A DNA stretch of 32,578 nt from Byssochlamys sp. IMV 00236. Taxonomy: Eukaryota; Ascomycota; Eurotiomycetes; Eurotiales; Thermoascaceae. The notes below the pieces were generated by a model. The model did no database searches. It saw only the letters and a program-made list of their open reading frames with translations, and was not told the DNA's origin. The stretch is taken from assembly GCA_001931875.2 (NCBI GenBank), contig MSJH02000066.1, positions 1 to 32,578 of the forward strand, written 5' to 3'. A program made the position numbers and the translations under genes. Shown piece by piece: positions 21,225-32,404 of the stretch (positions are counted from its first letter, which is position 1; each line of letters opens with the position of its first letter).

Positions 21225-22697
21225 TTATCGATCAACTTCACCAAACACAATATCCATTGTACCAATGATTGTGACCATATCTGGAAGCAAGTGGCCACGA
21301 GACATGAAGTCAGAGCCTTGAAGATGAGAGAAACCAGGAGCTCTGATCTTACATCTGTAAGGTTTGTTGGTACCATCAGAAACTAAATAGACACCGAATT
21401 CACCCTTGGGAGCTTCAATGACAGTATAAGTCTCACCGGCAGGAACAGAGAAACCTTCAGAGAACAATTTAAAGTGATGAATCAAAGCTTCCATATTTTC
21501 CTTCATGGCAGCACGAGGAGGAGGAGTGATCTTCCAGTCATCAGTTTTGAAGGCGCCTTCGGGCATCTTATTGACACATTGGTGAATGATACGGAGAGAT
21601 TGACGCATTTCTTCCATACGACAGAGGTAACGATCATAACAGTCACCGTTTTGACCAATGGGGACATCAAATTCGACTTGATCATAAGCATCATAGGGAG
21701 CTACCTTACGGATATCCCACTTGATACCTGAGCCACGCACGAGGACACCAGAAAAGTTCCAATCCTGGGCTTCCTTTGCGGTGACGACACCAACGTTACG
21801 AGTACGGATCTGCCAGATACGGTTACCGGACAAGAGTTCTTCGATTTCATCAACACGATCAGCGAATTGTTCAGACCAGTCGTGAATATCTTGCAAAAGA
21901 CCGTGAGGAAGATCAAAAGCGACACCACCTGGACGAACATAGGCAGCGTGCAAACGAGCACCAGAGACACGTTCATAGAATTCCATCAACTTTTCACGTT
22001 CTTCAAACATCCACAATAAGGGAGTCAAAGCACCCACATCCATAGCGTGTGACATGACAGCCATGATGTGATTCAAGATACGGGTGATTTCGCCAAACAT
22101 GGTACGGATGTACTTGGCACGTTCGGGCACTTCAATGTTTAAAAGTTTTTCGACAGCTAAGGAATAAGCTTGTTCATTTGTCATCATCGAAACGTAGTCA
22201 AGACGATCGAAATAAGGTAATGCTTGAATGTACGTCTTGTATTCAATCAACTTTTCAGTACCACGGTGCAATAAACCGATGTGAGGGTCAGCACGAACAA
22301 TTTCTTCACCGTTTAATTCGAGAATTAGACGAAGCACACCGTGTGCGGCTGGATGCTGAGGACCAAAGTTGACTGTGAAGTTACGCATTCTACTCTCTTC
22401 CTCATCGCGAATATCTATATAAATGTGTTATGCAAATCTCGAATCCTGAACTGCTGTATACAATAAAAAAAAAATTGGAAAAGTCAGAAACTTACCACCA
22501 AATGATTTATCTTCACTGATTGTAGTGCGTGCATAATCATCATGAGTGTCTTCTTGAGTGAAATGAGTAGTTGCGGTTGCCATTGTACGTAAAGGCTTAT
22601 AGTTTCTTAATGCTGTGGGTCTAAGGAAAGAAGTACGGGCTGCACTGGGAGCTGCATTAGCAAATTTGCGTGCCCACAATCTAGTAGCAAATGACAT
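21225..22697 (-). CDS. Complex I 49-kDa subunit NDUFS2
   Basis: Exons 22697-22496 and 22414-21225 flank an 81-nt intron and give 463 aa. Residues 1-40 form a basic, Ser/Ala-rich mitochondrial targeting sequence. The mature protein opens with [20 protein letters not shown]. His88/His92 of the HPAAH hairpin and Tyr141 of DRLDYVSMM are the ubiquinone-site residues; the His92-Tyr141 spacing equals that of Yarrowia His95-Tyr144. [14 protein letters not shown] and the C-terminal [20 protein letters not shown] and [12 protein letters not shown] are family hallmarks. This peripheral-arm subunit helps form the quinone reduction site in the mitochondrial matrix arm. It is convergent with SF3B1 (161 nt between stops). 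Confidence 0.97.
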
Positions 22698-23159
22698 GTT
22701 TATATATTAACACAAGAGTGGGGGGAGTTGATGACTGGTTATTGTAGTATTGATATAGTTGTGTAATATGAATTAAATAGAGAAAAAGCTGCAATTAGTT
22801 TCTTTTATCTTGATGTTTATCTATTAAAGACACTAATTACCCTTTTCGTGAAAAAGCTGCACAGTCTTTCTTGTCTCTTTTTTTTTTGGTCATAGATAAA
22901 TTTCAAGCCAGGGCAAAAATTTATTCAAAGACCGAACATCATCGCCAAGCGACCCGAGGGCGCAAATGCACTCACTTATATCACCCTAAGATATTTTGAT
23001 TGGATAAAATAATGATGACGTTAATATTTATTTTGCCTCCCTTTCTGAACTTTAAATTCTTGAAGTGTTTATTTATTCTTTGATGTTGTGACCATCAATT
23101 CTCTTTAATTCTTTAGCTTTTTTGTCCACTAATTCCCCTTTTATCAAAGTAAAGTAATC
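22698..23159. other. Intergenic region, no gene seen
   Basis: The promoter side of NDUFS2 and the left flank of the MULE remnant lie here. I see a GATTGGAT (CCAAT-like) at about 22999-23006 and a GC-richer patch around 22940-22975 (ATCGCCAAGCGACCCGAGGG). Terminal inverted repeats of the transposon might lie here, but I could not define them. Confidence 0.5.
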
Positions 23160-24590
23160 ATGCTTGAAAGCTTAGTTTTAGAACAATACACACCCTTTCC
23201 TAGAGAAATCACTGTTGATATTGAATCTTGGAAAATATCATTGAAAATTCATCTGCCCATCATGCATTATGTTGGATTTATACGGAAAAGGTGAATGGTG
23301 GTATGCCTACTTTAAACGAAGAAGGCCAACCTATGCCAAAGCGCGTAACAAGAAGGAGCATCATTTGGAAAATTAAGTACATATACCATACATCTGGGAC
23401 CTATAAGAGCCGTGCTGGTGTACAGACAGAAGATGAATCATCTAAAAGCCGGCCAATCCAGAAACCAAGCAAGAAGATCGATTGCAGATGCTATGTTACT
23501 GTCACCTGCTATTTCGTAACACCTAATTAGGTCACCATTAAGCTTCATAATGAGCATAATCATCTTATTGGAAGCCTTGATGATATCTCTTTTTTGCCTT
23601 TGTCGGATAATACAAAGGAAGCTATATTGCAAAAGCTACGTGAAGGCTACGATAGAAGAGACATAAGAGCTGCAATTCAACGTCATTTTAATGAAAGGAT
23701 AAGAGACCTTTTTTCCTGAAGCTGCTAGTTCGCTATCCTCTTCAGTATATGTTGTACATCGCGATCAGTTTGTCCATTCGAAAGATGTTTATAACATATG
23801 TAAAAAGGTTCAAGAATTATCATATAAAAAGCACAATGAACAGAAAGAATCGATCAAGCTTTGGTTGAAAGATCTTCAGCAACAACGAGGTTATTTTACC
23901 TATATTGCTCAAGATTTCGAACAGAGCTATACATTCGGCTTTGTTTCTCCATGGCAAAGACAACAACTAGTTCGAGCTGACTCATTTTGCCTGGATGCTA
24001 CACATTGTGTGTCCAAAATAGTCAATGTTATATTATATAGCATTGTCGTTAGACATTCCATTACAGGAAGTGGTTGTCCAGTCACCTTTTTCTTTACTAA
24101 TGATCACTCAATAATTCCAATCGCGCGCTTTTTAAGGTTTATCAAGATCTTGGACCTGATCAACAACTTCCTTGCTTAAAGAAAATAACAATTGATGTTT
24201 CCGCCACTGAACATGCAGTCATTCCAGGAGCCTTTGGTTCTGCCGTCAGTATACAATGGTGTTTTTCCCATGTCAGCAGAGCCTGGATGGATCAAATCCG
24301 CAAGAAAGTCAAGTTAGGAAGCGCCTCTGCCAACAATGCTGTCCATAGAAGTATGATAACAGCTCTTAAGAGTTTGATGTGGGAAAGCTCAACCCAAATG
24401 TTCACCCAGAAGCTGCTATATTTCCAACAGGAGTTTTCAGTGCATACGGATTTCATGGCTCACTTTACCCAAAAGCATTTTATTGATGATAAGTTTATGC
24501 ATAGGTCTGCTGCCTACCAGCCACAAATGTTCACCAATATGGTTTGTTGGCCAACTTTTGGTGTACAGGCGTATTCAGCTTGACTTGAGG
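23160..24590 (+). pseudogene. Decayed Mutator-like (MULE) transposase
   Basis: From ATG at 23160 (MLESLVLEQYTPFPREITVD) the reading continues through successive frames. There is a shift near 23230, an in-frame TAG at 23528-23530, a shift near 23700-23715 and another near 24135. Together they spell a FAR1/MULE-like protein. A zinc-finger region comes first (CRCYVTVTC, then KLHNEHNHLIGS), then linker helices, then the DDE core. The core shows LVRADSFCLDATHCVSK with its first Asp, SGCPVTFFFTND, KITIDVSATEHAVIPGAFGS with the second Asp, and WCFSHVSRAWMDQIRKK. Homology fades after YQPQMFTNM at about 24540, before the third acidic region could be confirmed. Several disabling changes make it inactive. 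Confidence 0.8.
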
Positions 24591-26023
24591 CAGTTTGTAT
24601 GATGTAGATTACTTTTTGGCACAGAGTTGTTTGTATTGACCATGGTGATAATTTGGTCTTTAAGCTTCGGAAAGTGAGACAGATGCCACTGTTTTGAGAT
24701 CAGAGCCAACTCTAAGCAGGTTCCATTATTCTTCCAGTTCTTCCATTTCGTGATTATATCCATTAAATTCCAATGTCTACTTCTTTGATTGGTCTACTCA
24801 AAAGCTGCCTGTTAGTATTTTACAATCACATTTATATTTTCAAGATCAAGCTTTGCTTTAAGCCATATGTTCATCCATTTGTTGTTATTCAAGAGTACTG
24901 TTGAGCTTTGGTCCCTTTGCATGCAGTGTGCTGGGAGTAGGGCCTAGTCATGTAAGCCCTCTAAGGAGATCAGATTCATCAAGCTATTTGGGAATTGGCT
25001 AACAGCACACTAGAGTTGTGTAGACAATCCAGAAGACCATAATTGATCTGTACTAGCGATAGTCCATGAACACGCTTGGTTCTCTTTGGAATGCAGCTGA
25101 AGAGTCTCTAATAGAGTTTTTTATGTGTTTTATATTGTTCTTTTTTCATATTTCTTTTTTTGAAAAGATTTACATAAAAAAGCATCAAGTGCCACAGCTT
25201 TTTACTGTTAGCAGTCTTCTGTGCAAAAATACAAGCAATGAAATTACTATTGATAGTTTATGGATCAAAACGTTTTTAGATATCAATGTCTTTTTTCTTT
25301 GAGGTAAAGATAGATGCAACCTGCGTCTATTTTAAGCTCGGGATAGTGCACTTTTTTTGGACCATCCTATGGATATCCATGTTTAACAGTACTAGAAGTT
25401 GATGCCTTGGCTGGTATCACAGGGGTAATCCTAGCTATCCACATGTAGGCGATCATCATCTTACGCACATGACCGCTTGGGTCTTTCTCTTTTCTATTGG
25501 TGATCCGGTTTCCTTTTACCTGAACAAGCTCTCACATAAGTTCTCCCCAAAGCCACCAGTGATGGCCGTCAGATGAAAGCAACGGTGGATAGTCATTATA
25601 GGGCCATGAACATCTTAACCACACACTACACATCCAACCATTTCTTCAAGACATCGATCAAGACCCTTTCCATTTCTGGTTCTCGGCTTGACAACATGAT
25701 CCATACATATCAGACGCTCACTATGGCCACTGGCCTAATAATGCTCATCCTTCTTTTTTTCTTTGCAATCACTTATAAAGCACGGAAAATTTAAACGTCG
25801 CAGCAAGAGATTAGCTCATTGCTAAATTCCAACACATATTGCACAACAATGAAAACAATCAACAATAGTCTGCATCCAACAAGTTCAGCATTATTATTCT
25901 TTTATTATGTGAGTCATCCTCTCACATTCTGTGGGCCAGCTCTAAGACTATCCTTCGACTTCGTATGAAGATTTAGAAAAAGGAACAATAGCAATGGTCC
26001 GCTTCGGCTAATATTTCAGCCTA
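24591..26023. other. Degenerate intergenic region after the MULE remnant
   Basis: No intact gene was found in these 1.4 kb. A minus-strand frame at 24575-24763 (62 codons) reads like protein but has no partner exons. At 25417-25570 a plus-strand frame reads GNPSYPHVGDHHLTHMTAWV and then YLNKLSHKFSPKPPVMAV; this is followed in another frame (25573-25794) by a stretch ending in a clear membrane helix (GLIMLILLFFFAITYKARK). These look like broken exons of one membrane protein that I cannot identify. The region just before 26024 should contain the phytochelatin synthase promoter. Confidence 0.5.
25417..25794 (+). pseudogene. Possible broken membrane-protein gene
   Basis: Two adjoining plus-strand frames look more protein-like than their surroundings. 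The first runs about 50 codons to TGA at about 25573-25575 and contains GDHHLTHMTAWVFLFSIGDP. The second follows immediately in another frame for 73 codons (ATVDSHYRAMNILTTHY), ending with a hydrophobic helix and a short basic tail. The overlap suggests one frame broken by a small indel. The family is not recognised, and the region may simply be chance open sequence. Confidence 0.3.
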
Positions 26024-27710
26024 ATGGCGGCTGTTAAAACTTTTCACAAAGGTGGACATGCTTGTCTTTTTCTTTCTTGCTTAATCATGTTGAGAGCAAG
26101 GTTATCATTACAATTCACTTGCAGAAATAGAAACTGCAATCCTTATTTATTTAAACATTTAGAAAGAACACAAATTAATGCATTTCCTACTATTTCCATA
26201 TTGAACTCGCAATTTCGCAGTATGAACATTCAAACAAATGAACAGACAGCAACGGACAAACAAGGCACAGCTCCTTCTGCAGCAGCTGCATTTCGAGACT
26301 TGCTTGGTGTTCAAAAACAGCCTGAGGAAGATCTAAAGAATACTTTTTATCAAAGAGAATTACCGAAAACCTTAGTACGTTTTGCTTCTCCTGAAGGTAA
26401 AAAGCTATTCAGGGAAGCAATGGATGATGGTTATGCAGAAGGGTTTTTCCCATTGACCGGTAACTTTACAACACAGTCTGAGCCATCCTATTGTGGTCCA
26501 AGCTCACGTAAGTGATTATAATAAAAAGTTAAGTGGGGGTGCTTATAAATATTATAGTTGCTATGGTCTTAAATGCCCTAGAAGTAGATCCAAAACGAAG
26601 ATGGAAAGGCAATTGGAGATGGTTTTCAGGTAAGGCACAAGCTCAGGTAAACTGATTTGATGACTGATTAATTCGTTTACAGATGAATTCTTGCATTGTT
26701 GCTCATCAAAAGAAGATATGAAAACAAAAGGCATCACATTTGATAGTTTTGCATGCTTAGCCAAGTGTCATTCTGATGTTCAAGTTAAACGTGCCTTTGA
26801 TTTTAGCTTTGATGAATTCAAAAAGGACTTGGAATCCGTCACTTCAACATCGGATAAGTTTATGATCATATCGTTTTCTAGAAAGACGCTCGGACAAACA
26901 GGGGATGGACACTTTTCACCTATTGGTGCTTATAACCCGAGGAATAATATGGTACTTGTGTTAGACACAGCTCGCTACAAGTATCCAAGTTATTGGTGCT
27001 CTATTGAGACCTTGTTTGAATCAATGAAGCCAATTGACAAAGAAACCGGTCGTCCGCGCGGTTATTTTATTCTAAGCTACAACGCCGAATATCCGCCAAT
27101 CAGTCTATGTAAAGTTAAACCGAATGATAGAACAAGCAAGCAATCAGGGGACGACAGACCAACAAAAGAAAGTGCCAAGTTAAATTGGTCTACGCTTGCT
27201 AAATCATTTTGTAAGCGTATACCAGAGGATATGTGGTTAGAGAAGCCTCATACAATGGAGCATGTCGTCAAACTTGTCCTTCGCAACGTTCCTCAAGAAT
27301 ACACATCCATCTTGGCAAACAAATCCCTTGCATCCTTTAATGCAACTGCTTCAGAAAAGGCAGAAGAATACATCAATCAGCTTCTCTATGACACTACCAA
27401 ATCTCCTCTTTATCCAGTCGTAATGAATGCACTCTATTCAAACCGAAACATGGATGCATATACCACAGTTGATTATAAAGCTGCATTCGCTACCCTTTTT
27501 GTCCTTGGTTCACCCCGTATGCTATATACATCTCTACCCAAAGAACTACAGGATCGACTGGATGGATATAGAAAGAGCCAAGATATGACACCCATCATGA
27601 AACAAGAAATTCAGCGTATCTCGGAAGAGGTCACTGAACTTACAACTACATTCTGTACTTGCGGTCCTGGCTGGTCCGCAGAAGACGATCAAAAGGGTCG
27701 CTGTGTGTAA
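26024..27710 (+). CDS. Phytochelatin synthase
   Basis: Exons 26024-26507, 26558-26629 and 26683-27710, with introns of 50 and 53 nt, give 527 aa from the first ATG, or 506 aa from the ATG at 26087 (MLRARLSLQFTCRNRN), which would start with a mitochondrial-type presequence; a third candidate is MNIQTN at 26222. The catalytic domain has the papain-like triad: Cys157 in SEPSYCGPSS, His262 in TGDGHFSPIGAY and Asp280 in LVLDTARYKYPSYW, with the His-Asp spacing of 18 found in the Arabidopsis enzyme. FFPLTGNFTTQSEP and RWKGNWRWF are also typical. The enzyme joins gamma-Glu-Cys units of glutathione into metal-binding phytochelatins, or trims glutathione conjugates. The last 190 residues are less conserved and end in a Cys cluster (CTCGPGW). 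Confidence 0.93.
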
Positions 27711-27791
27711 ATAACCATAATTGAACATATGTAACTTAAAATACATCCTTTAATCTAATAGAAATAAAAAAGTGCTTTATATACAATCGAA

Positions 27792-28267
27792 TTACTCTTC
27801 TTCAGAATGTTCTTCTTCGGCCTCTTCTTCTTCAATTTGTTGTTCTTTAGTATTTTCATTAGTAGCCTTCTTTGCTGCCTTCTTCTTTCTTGATGCTGCT
27901 CTCTTTCTCTTCTTCTCTTCCTCAGCTTCTAATCTTTGCTTTTCAACTTCATTCAAAAGTTCTTCTTTAAATGGCCAATTGTTGGGAATTCCAGGATCCT
28001 TTTTGGATTCTATTTAAATTTAGAAAAAAAAAAGGTAATCTTTATAATGAAGCAACTTACTGCGCTGAGGCTGTGGGTTCTTTTTGGCTTGTCTCTTTTC
28101 TTTACGTTGATGCTCCTTAATTTTACCTTTGATACTGTATTTTTTTGATAAACGGACTCGTTTACTTAATCTTTCTATAGATTACACAAGCAGATATTGA
28201 TTAGATAAGACTGTATACACATACATATTATGTTTATTTCTTATAAAACCCTACTTTTAGGTACCAT
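27792..28267 (-). CDS. Short Grn1/GNL3 N-terminal-domain protein
   Basis: Exons 28267-28255 (13 nt), 28174-28061 and 28009-27792, with 80- and 51-nt introns, give 114 aa. It begins [20 protein letters not shown] and continues [20 protein letters not shown] and [20 protein letters not shown]. This is the basic N-terminal domain of nucleolar GTPases of the Grn1/GNL3/nucleostemin group, which binds RNA and directs nucleolar location. Here the GTPase domain is absent: the protein ends in a basic [15 protein letters not shown] stretch and an acidic Glu tail. A role in ribosome assembly is plausible but inferred. It is convergent with phytochelatin synthase (81 nt) and in tandem after RIB1. Confidence 0.75.
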
Positions 28268-28371
28268 TTTATATGTATATAGAAAAAGAAAGAAAGAAAA
28301 AATAATGCTCAGAAAGCATTTGGAGTATATGTCCGAAAAAGAAGTCACTTTCAAGCCACGAAGGGTTGAAT

Positions 28372-29527
28372 CTATTGTAACTTCAGATCCTCTGGTAAAT
28401 CTAAGATGTGGCCCATTTTCTTCACTTTGACAGCCAAATATTTGTCTAATTCATTTCTTGGTGTAGATGAACCTGAAGAAGGCACAGGTGATGATGTTTC
28501 TAAACGGCTGATTTCATTACGACTATGGGAAAGTAAGGGAGATGGCATAGCGCTGTTGGTTCCATCATTCAAGGCAGGAGAAGACCATGATCGTGGAACC
28601 ATGGGCCGACGTTTAACTACCTTGATTGAGCCATAAGATTCCAATTGCTTAATTTTATCAGGATTATTTGTGAGTAAATCTACTTCTTTGAGTTGAAGAT
28701 CTTTCAAGATGGCATTTGCTATACCGTATGTTCTTCCATCCGCTGGGTGTTGTAACAAGACATTAGCAGCTACGGTGTCATGTCCTAAATCTTGTAAATT
28801 ATATGCTCTACATAGATTGTTAATAACTTTTCGATAAAACAAAACTTTTCCCTTACTTTAATTTCTCCAACAATCCAATGCCTCTTCCTTCTTGTCTCAA
28901 ATAAACAATAACACCTCTTCCTGCTGCTTGCATTTGAGCCATTGCACTATCCAATTGTTCACCACAATCACAACGAGCCGAATGAACTGTTTCACCTGTG
29001 AAGCATTCTGAATGGATACGGACAAGGGGTGGTTCTGATAACATCCTCCACTCTGATTTAGCTTTTGCTTGTTGTGCTTCTAAATAAGATTCTTGATCTT
29101 TTGTCAATGTTAAAGACCGACATTCATCTGTTACAACTTCTTCCAGTCGTCCATAATAAGCTCCTCTGACAATTCGATTCATGATAGTCTCATTTTCCCA
29201 AGTCTTATCCAAGGACTTTGATCTTATGTCATCTCCATAAACAATAGCCAAATGTTCTTTAGTATCTTGGTTGTTCTTGTAAAGATATAAATACATTTCT
29301 CCTCCTTGTGTTGTTGGGATGCGTGCACGCACTTGGCACTGTATTTTGATATGCTCATCAGGGACAAGCATTGGTGTTACGGCACTAGGTGCATGAACCT
29401 GCTTCTTTAAGAATTCAACATATTCCTTTACTGTCGTCGGATGGCTCTTTTCCTTGTCCTTTTCTTCCATTGAAGGGTCGTTGCTGACCACGTTCATTCC
29501 AAATAATGTAAAGACTTTAGATACCAT
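28372..29527 (-). CDS. RIB1: GTP cyclohydrolase II (riboflavin synthesis)
   Basis: Exons 29527-28857 and 28807-28372 flank a 49-nt intron and give 368 aa. The zinc site is C175-x10-C186-x-C188 within [20 protein letters not shown]. It is followed by the GTP-binding [20 protein letters not shown], with the intron falling exactly between LK and AY, and by the DTVAAN segment. [20 protein letters not shown] is the conserved end of the catalytic domain. The enzyme opens GTP to diaminohydroxy-ribosylaminopyrimidine phosphate, the first step of riboflavin and FAD synthesis. An 80-residue Ser/Pro-rich C-terminal extension is present, as in several fungal forms. No dihydroxybutanone phosphate synthase domain is fused to it. 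Confidence 0.95.
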
Positions 29528-30294
29528 ATTAGCTTAAAAATTATCAATGAGAGAAAGAAAAGAAAGAAAGAAAAAGAAATACAAATAAAAAGGGTTCCAA
29601 TTAAGGTTTGCTGAATAATCTTGAATCTCCGCATTACAAAAAAAAAAAGATCAATGCTTATTAAGCCTTTTTTCATTGATGACAAAACATGGAAAAGTAT
29701 GGCCAACGCTACATGCCCCAGAAAATACGCCAATGATACAGGCGCCTCTTCTATTCATTGCATGTAAAGTTGTTCAGTGAAGTATCTTTTGATGTAAAAT
29801 ACAAAATGATTACACTTTATCTATTTTTGTGTAGAATAAATGCAGCAACAGTCTCCCTTTTATCAAAAAGATCGTCCATGTATATAATTTCCATCCGGGA
29901 ATATTCATAAAATGTATTTTAAATGTCGTTTGAACAGATGAAAAAGGATATAAATATTAGTTTATAAAAGTACTTAAGCCCTAAGCCAAGCTTCATGCCT
30001 CCACATCTTGAATTGTAAGTGTTATTACTATTTTAGGCAGTGATACTCCCTTTCCCCCTTAAGAAATCTTTTTTTAAGAAAGTCCCAGAGAGCTAAATCG
30101 CAATCAAAAGGACTCTGGATGTGTCATGTAAAATAAATGAGGTTTACTCTGTATATGAGTGCAAACATAAACATTTCCAATCTTTGGGGTGACATCACAG
30201 CGTTGGCTTTAAAAAATTGTATTTTTTTTTAAACATTGCTTTACTGTTTGCGTAAGTCTCCTTTTTTTTTTTTTTTTCTTTTTTATATAAAAAA
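29528..30294. other. Divergent intergenic region between RIB1 and DHH1
   Basis: These 767 nt separate two divergent genes and must hold both promoters. I see no convincing open frame or tRNA. Features are a long GAAAGAAAG purine tract on the RIB1 side (about 29551-29580) and long poly-T/pyrimidine tracts just before the DHH1 start (about 30261-30284). An FMN riboswitch is not visible near RIB1. Confidence 0.55.
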
Positions 30295-31884
30295 ATGATG
30301 AACAACTCCATGACAGCTCCTCAACAATTAAGGTATATATTTATACATCATTATTAGGCATAACATTAAATAACCACATTTCATATAGTAATCACGATAA
30401 TAATGAATGGAAACAAAATTTGATGCTTCCAAAAAAAGATACACGACCACAAACAGAGGTAAGAAAAGGCTAAAGCTGACTTTATGAGAGGAGTGATTGA
30501 TGAGCTATGTTAGGATGTGACAGCTACAAAAGGAAATGAATTTGAAGATTATTTTTTGAAAAGAGAACTATTGATGGGTATTTTTGAAGCTGGCTTTGAA
30601 CGACCCTCACCCATCCAAGAAGAAGCTATCCCTATTGCTTTAGCAGGCCGTGATGTGCTTGCAAGAGCCAAAAACGGTACAGGAAAAACTGCTGCATTTG
30701 TCATTCCAACCTTAGAAAAGATAAACAACAAAATATCCAAGATTCAAGCTCTATTGCTTGTTCCTACACGTGAATTAGCATTACAAACAGCACAGGTATG
30801 CAAGACGTTGGGTAAGCACTTGAATATCCAAGTGATGGTGACTACAGGAGGTACCACTTTAAAGGATGATATTCTGCGTCTGGGTGAAACTGTACATATC
30901 GTCGTTGGTACACCAGGCCGTATTCTCGATCTTGCTTCAAAGGGCGTGGCTGATTTCAGTGAAGCTACAACATTTGTCATGGATGAAGCTGATAAACTGT
31001 TATCGCCAGAATTCTCCCCTATTATTGATCAACTGATTGCATTTTTCCCAAGTAATCGACAGATTATGCTCTTCAGTGCCACTTTCCCAATGATTGTAAA
31101 GAACTTTAAGGATAAGCATCTTACCAAGCCTTATGAAATCAACCTGATGGACGAGTTGACGTTGCGTGGTGTTACTCAATACTATGCATTTGTGGAAGAA
31201 AAACAAAAGGTTCACTGTTTGAATACGCTTTTCTCAAAGGTAAGACTAGCACAAAGAAAAAAGAGTAATATATTCAGACTTGTACATAGCTTCAAATTAA
31301 TCAATCCATCATCTTTTGTAATTCTACTAATCGAGTCGAGTTATTGGCCAAGAAGATCACTGAATTAGGTTATTCTTGCTTCTACTCCCATGCTAAAATG
31401 CTCCAAAGTCACCGTAACCGTGTATTTCATGATTTCAGAAACGGGGTTTGTCGTAACTTGGTGTGTTCAGGTAAAAAAAGGTCATCATAAATATGTGCAC
31501 TATGGCTAATATATAATAGATCTCTTAACTCGTGGTATCGATATTCAAGCAGTCAACGTCGTCATCAACTTTGATTTCCCCAAAAATGCTGAAACCTATT
31601 TACATCGTATTGGTCGTTCAGGCAGATTTGGTCATCTTGGTTTAGCTATCAACTTGATTACTTATGAAGATCGATTCAATCTGTACAAGATTGAGCGTGA
31701 ATTAGGTACTGAAATTCAACCTATTCCACCAGTAATCGACAAGACGTTGTATGTTGCTCCTAATGCTCTTGATAATGCCGAAGTTCAGCAACCCAATCGT
31801 CAATTAGCTATGGCTACTCGTCAACAGCAGCAACAGAGAGTATCTCAGCCTGAACAACAACAACAACAACAACAACAACAGCAA

Positions 31885-31916
<32 letters not shown>

Positions 31917-32091
31917 ACAACAATTTCAGCAATTCCAACAGTTTCAACAATTTCAACAACTTCAGCAACTTCAACAGCCTCAGCAGCAGCAACAACAACA
32001 CTATCAACGTAGAAACTACCATCAATCATCACGCGGTGGATATAATCACTATAGAGGAGGACGTCAACATATGGGCTCAAGAGGACATTAG
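30295..32091 (+). CDS. DHH1: DEAD-box RNA helicase Dhh1/DDX6
   Basis: Five exons (30295-30332, 30389-30458, 30514-31239, 31290-31470, 31520-32091), with introns of 49-56 nt, give 528 aa. All helicase motifs are present in order: Q motif ([14 protein letters not shown]), motif [10 protein letters not shown], Ia PTRELAL, Ib [14 protein letters not shown] in [37 protein letters not shown] and [12 protein letters not shown]. The last four exon joins restore exactly the Dhh1/DDX6 sequence. The protein represses translation and activates decapping in cytoplasmic P-bodies with Pat1 and Edc3. The C-terminal tail after about residue 410 is a long Gln-rich region ending in [12 protein letters not shown], which is likely to drive condensation. 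Confidence 0.96.
31855..32010 (+). repeat. CAA/CAG polyglutamine and FQQ repeat tract
   Basis: A pure run of 23 Gln codons (31855-31923, mixed CAA and CAG) is followed by four FQQ units, two LQQ units and P plus six Gln. The codon mixing argues against a simple unstable CAG expansion. It lies in frame inside the Dhh1 tail. Confidence 0.95.
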
Positions 32092-32404
32092 TTGCCTATT
32101 TGTACGCTTTTTTTTTTTTCTTTCTTTTTTGTAAATAAGTTTAGAAAATTTCTACTCCTTTTCTTCTACCTTTGCGCTTGTTTTCCTCTTATTTTTCTTT
32201 TTTAAAAAAATAATAACATTAAAAAACATAAAAACCAATGTATATTTTGGCAACTTTATACTCAAGTTAAACACTTGATGTCTATACAGTCATTCAAAAC
32301 TGATCTTTGGACAAATCGTGCAGTTGTCAAAATGGAGACAAAAGATGTGGTACATGTGTCTAATATGTCATAACATAATCAACATACGCCTTTTACGAAA
32401 ATAA
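32092..32404. other. DHH1 3' flank, no gene seen
   Basis: Pyrimidine-rich sequence follows the DHH1 stop, with an AATAAC/TTAAAAAAATAATAACATT poly(A)-signal-like region at about 32200-32222. No open frame or RNA gene is apparent. Confidence 0.4.

Noticed and set aside
22178..22372. Plus-strand frame antisense to NDUFS2, and the internal ATG at 22388 as the NDUFS2 start
   Set aside because: NDUFS2 needs a mitochondrial presequence, which is supplied by the upstream exon 22697-22496 in correct phase; the plus-strand frame is its shadow.
29528..30294. Search for an FMN riboswitch or tRNA between RIB1 and DHH1
   Set aside because: No conserved RFN-like motif or A/B-box pair with a cloverleaf was seen; fungal RIB genes are not known for FMN riboswitches.
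31804..32080. Poly-Leu and poly-Val minus-strand frames
   Set aside because: They are antisense readings of the Dhh1 CAA/CAG tract.
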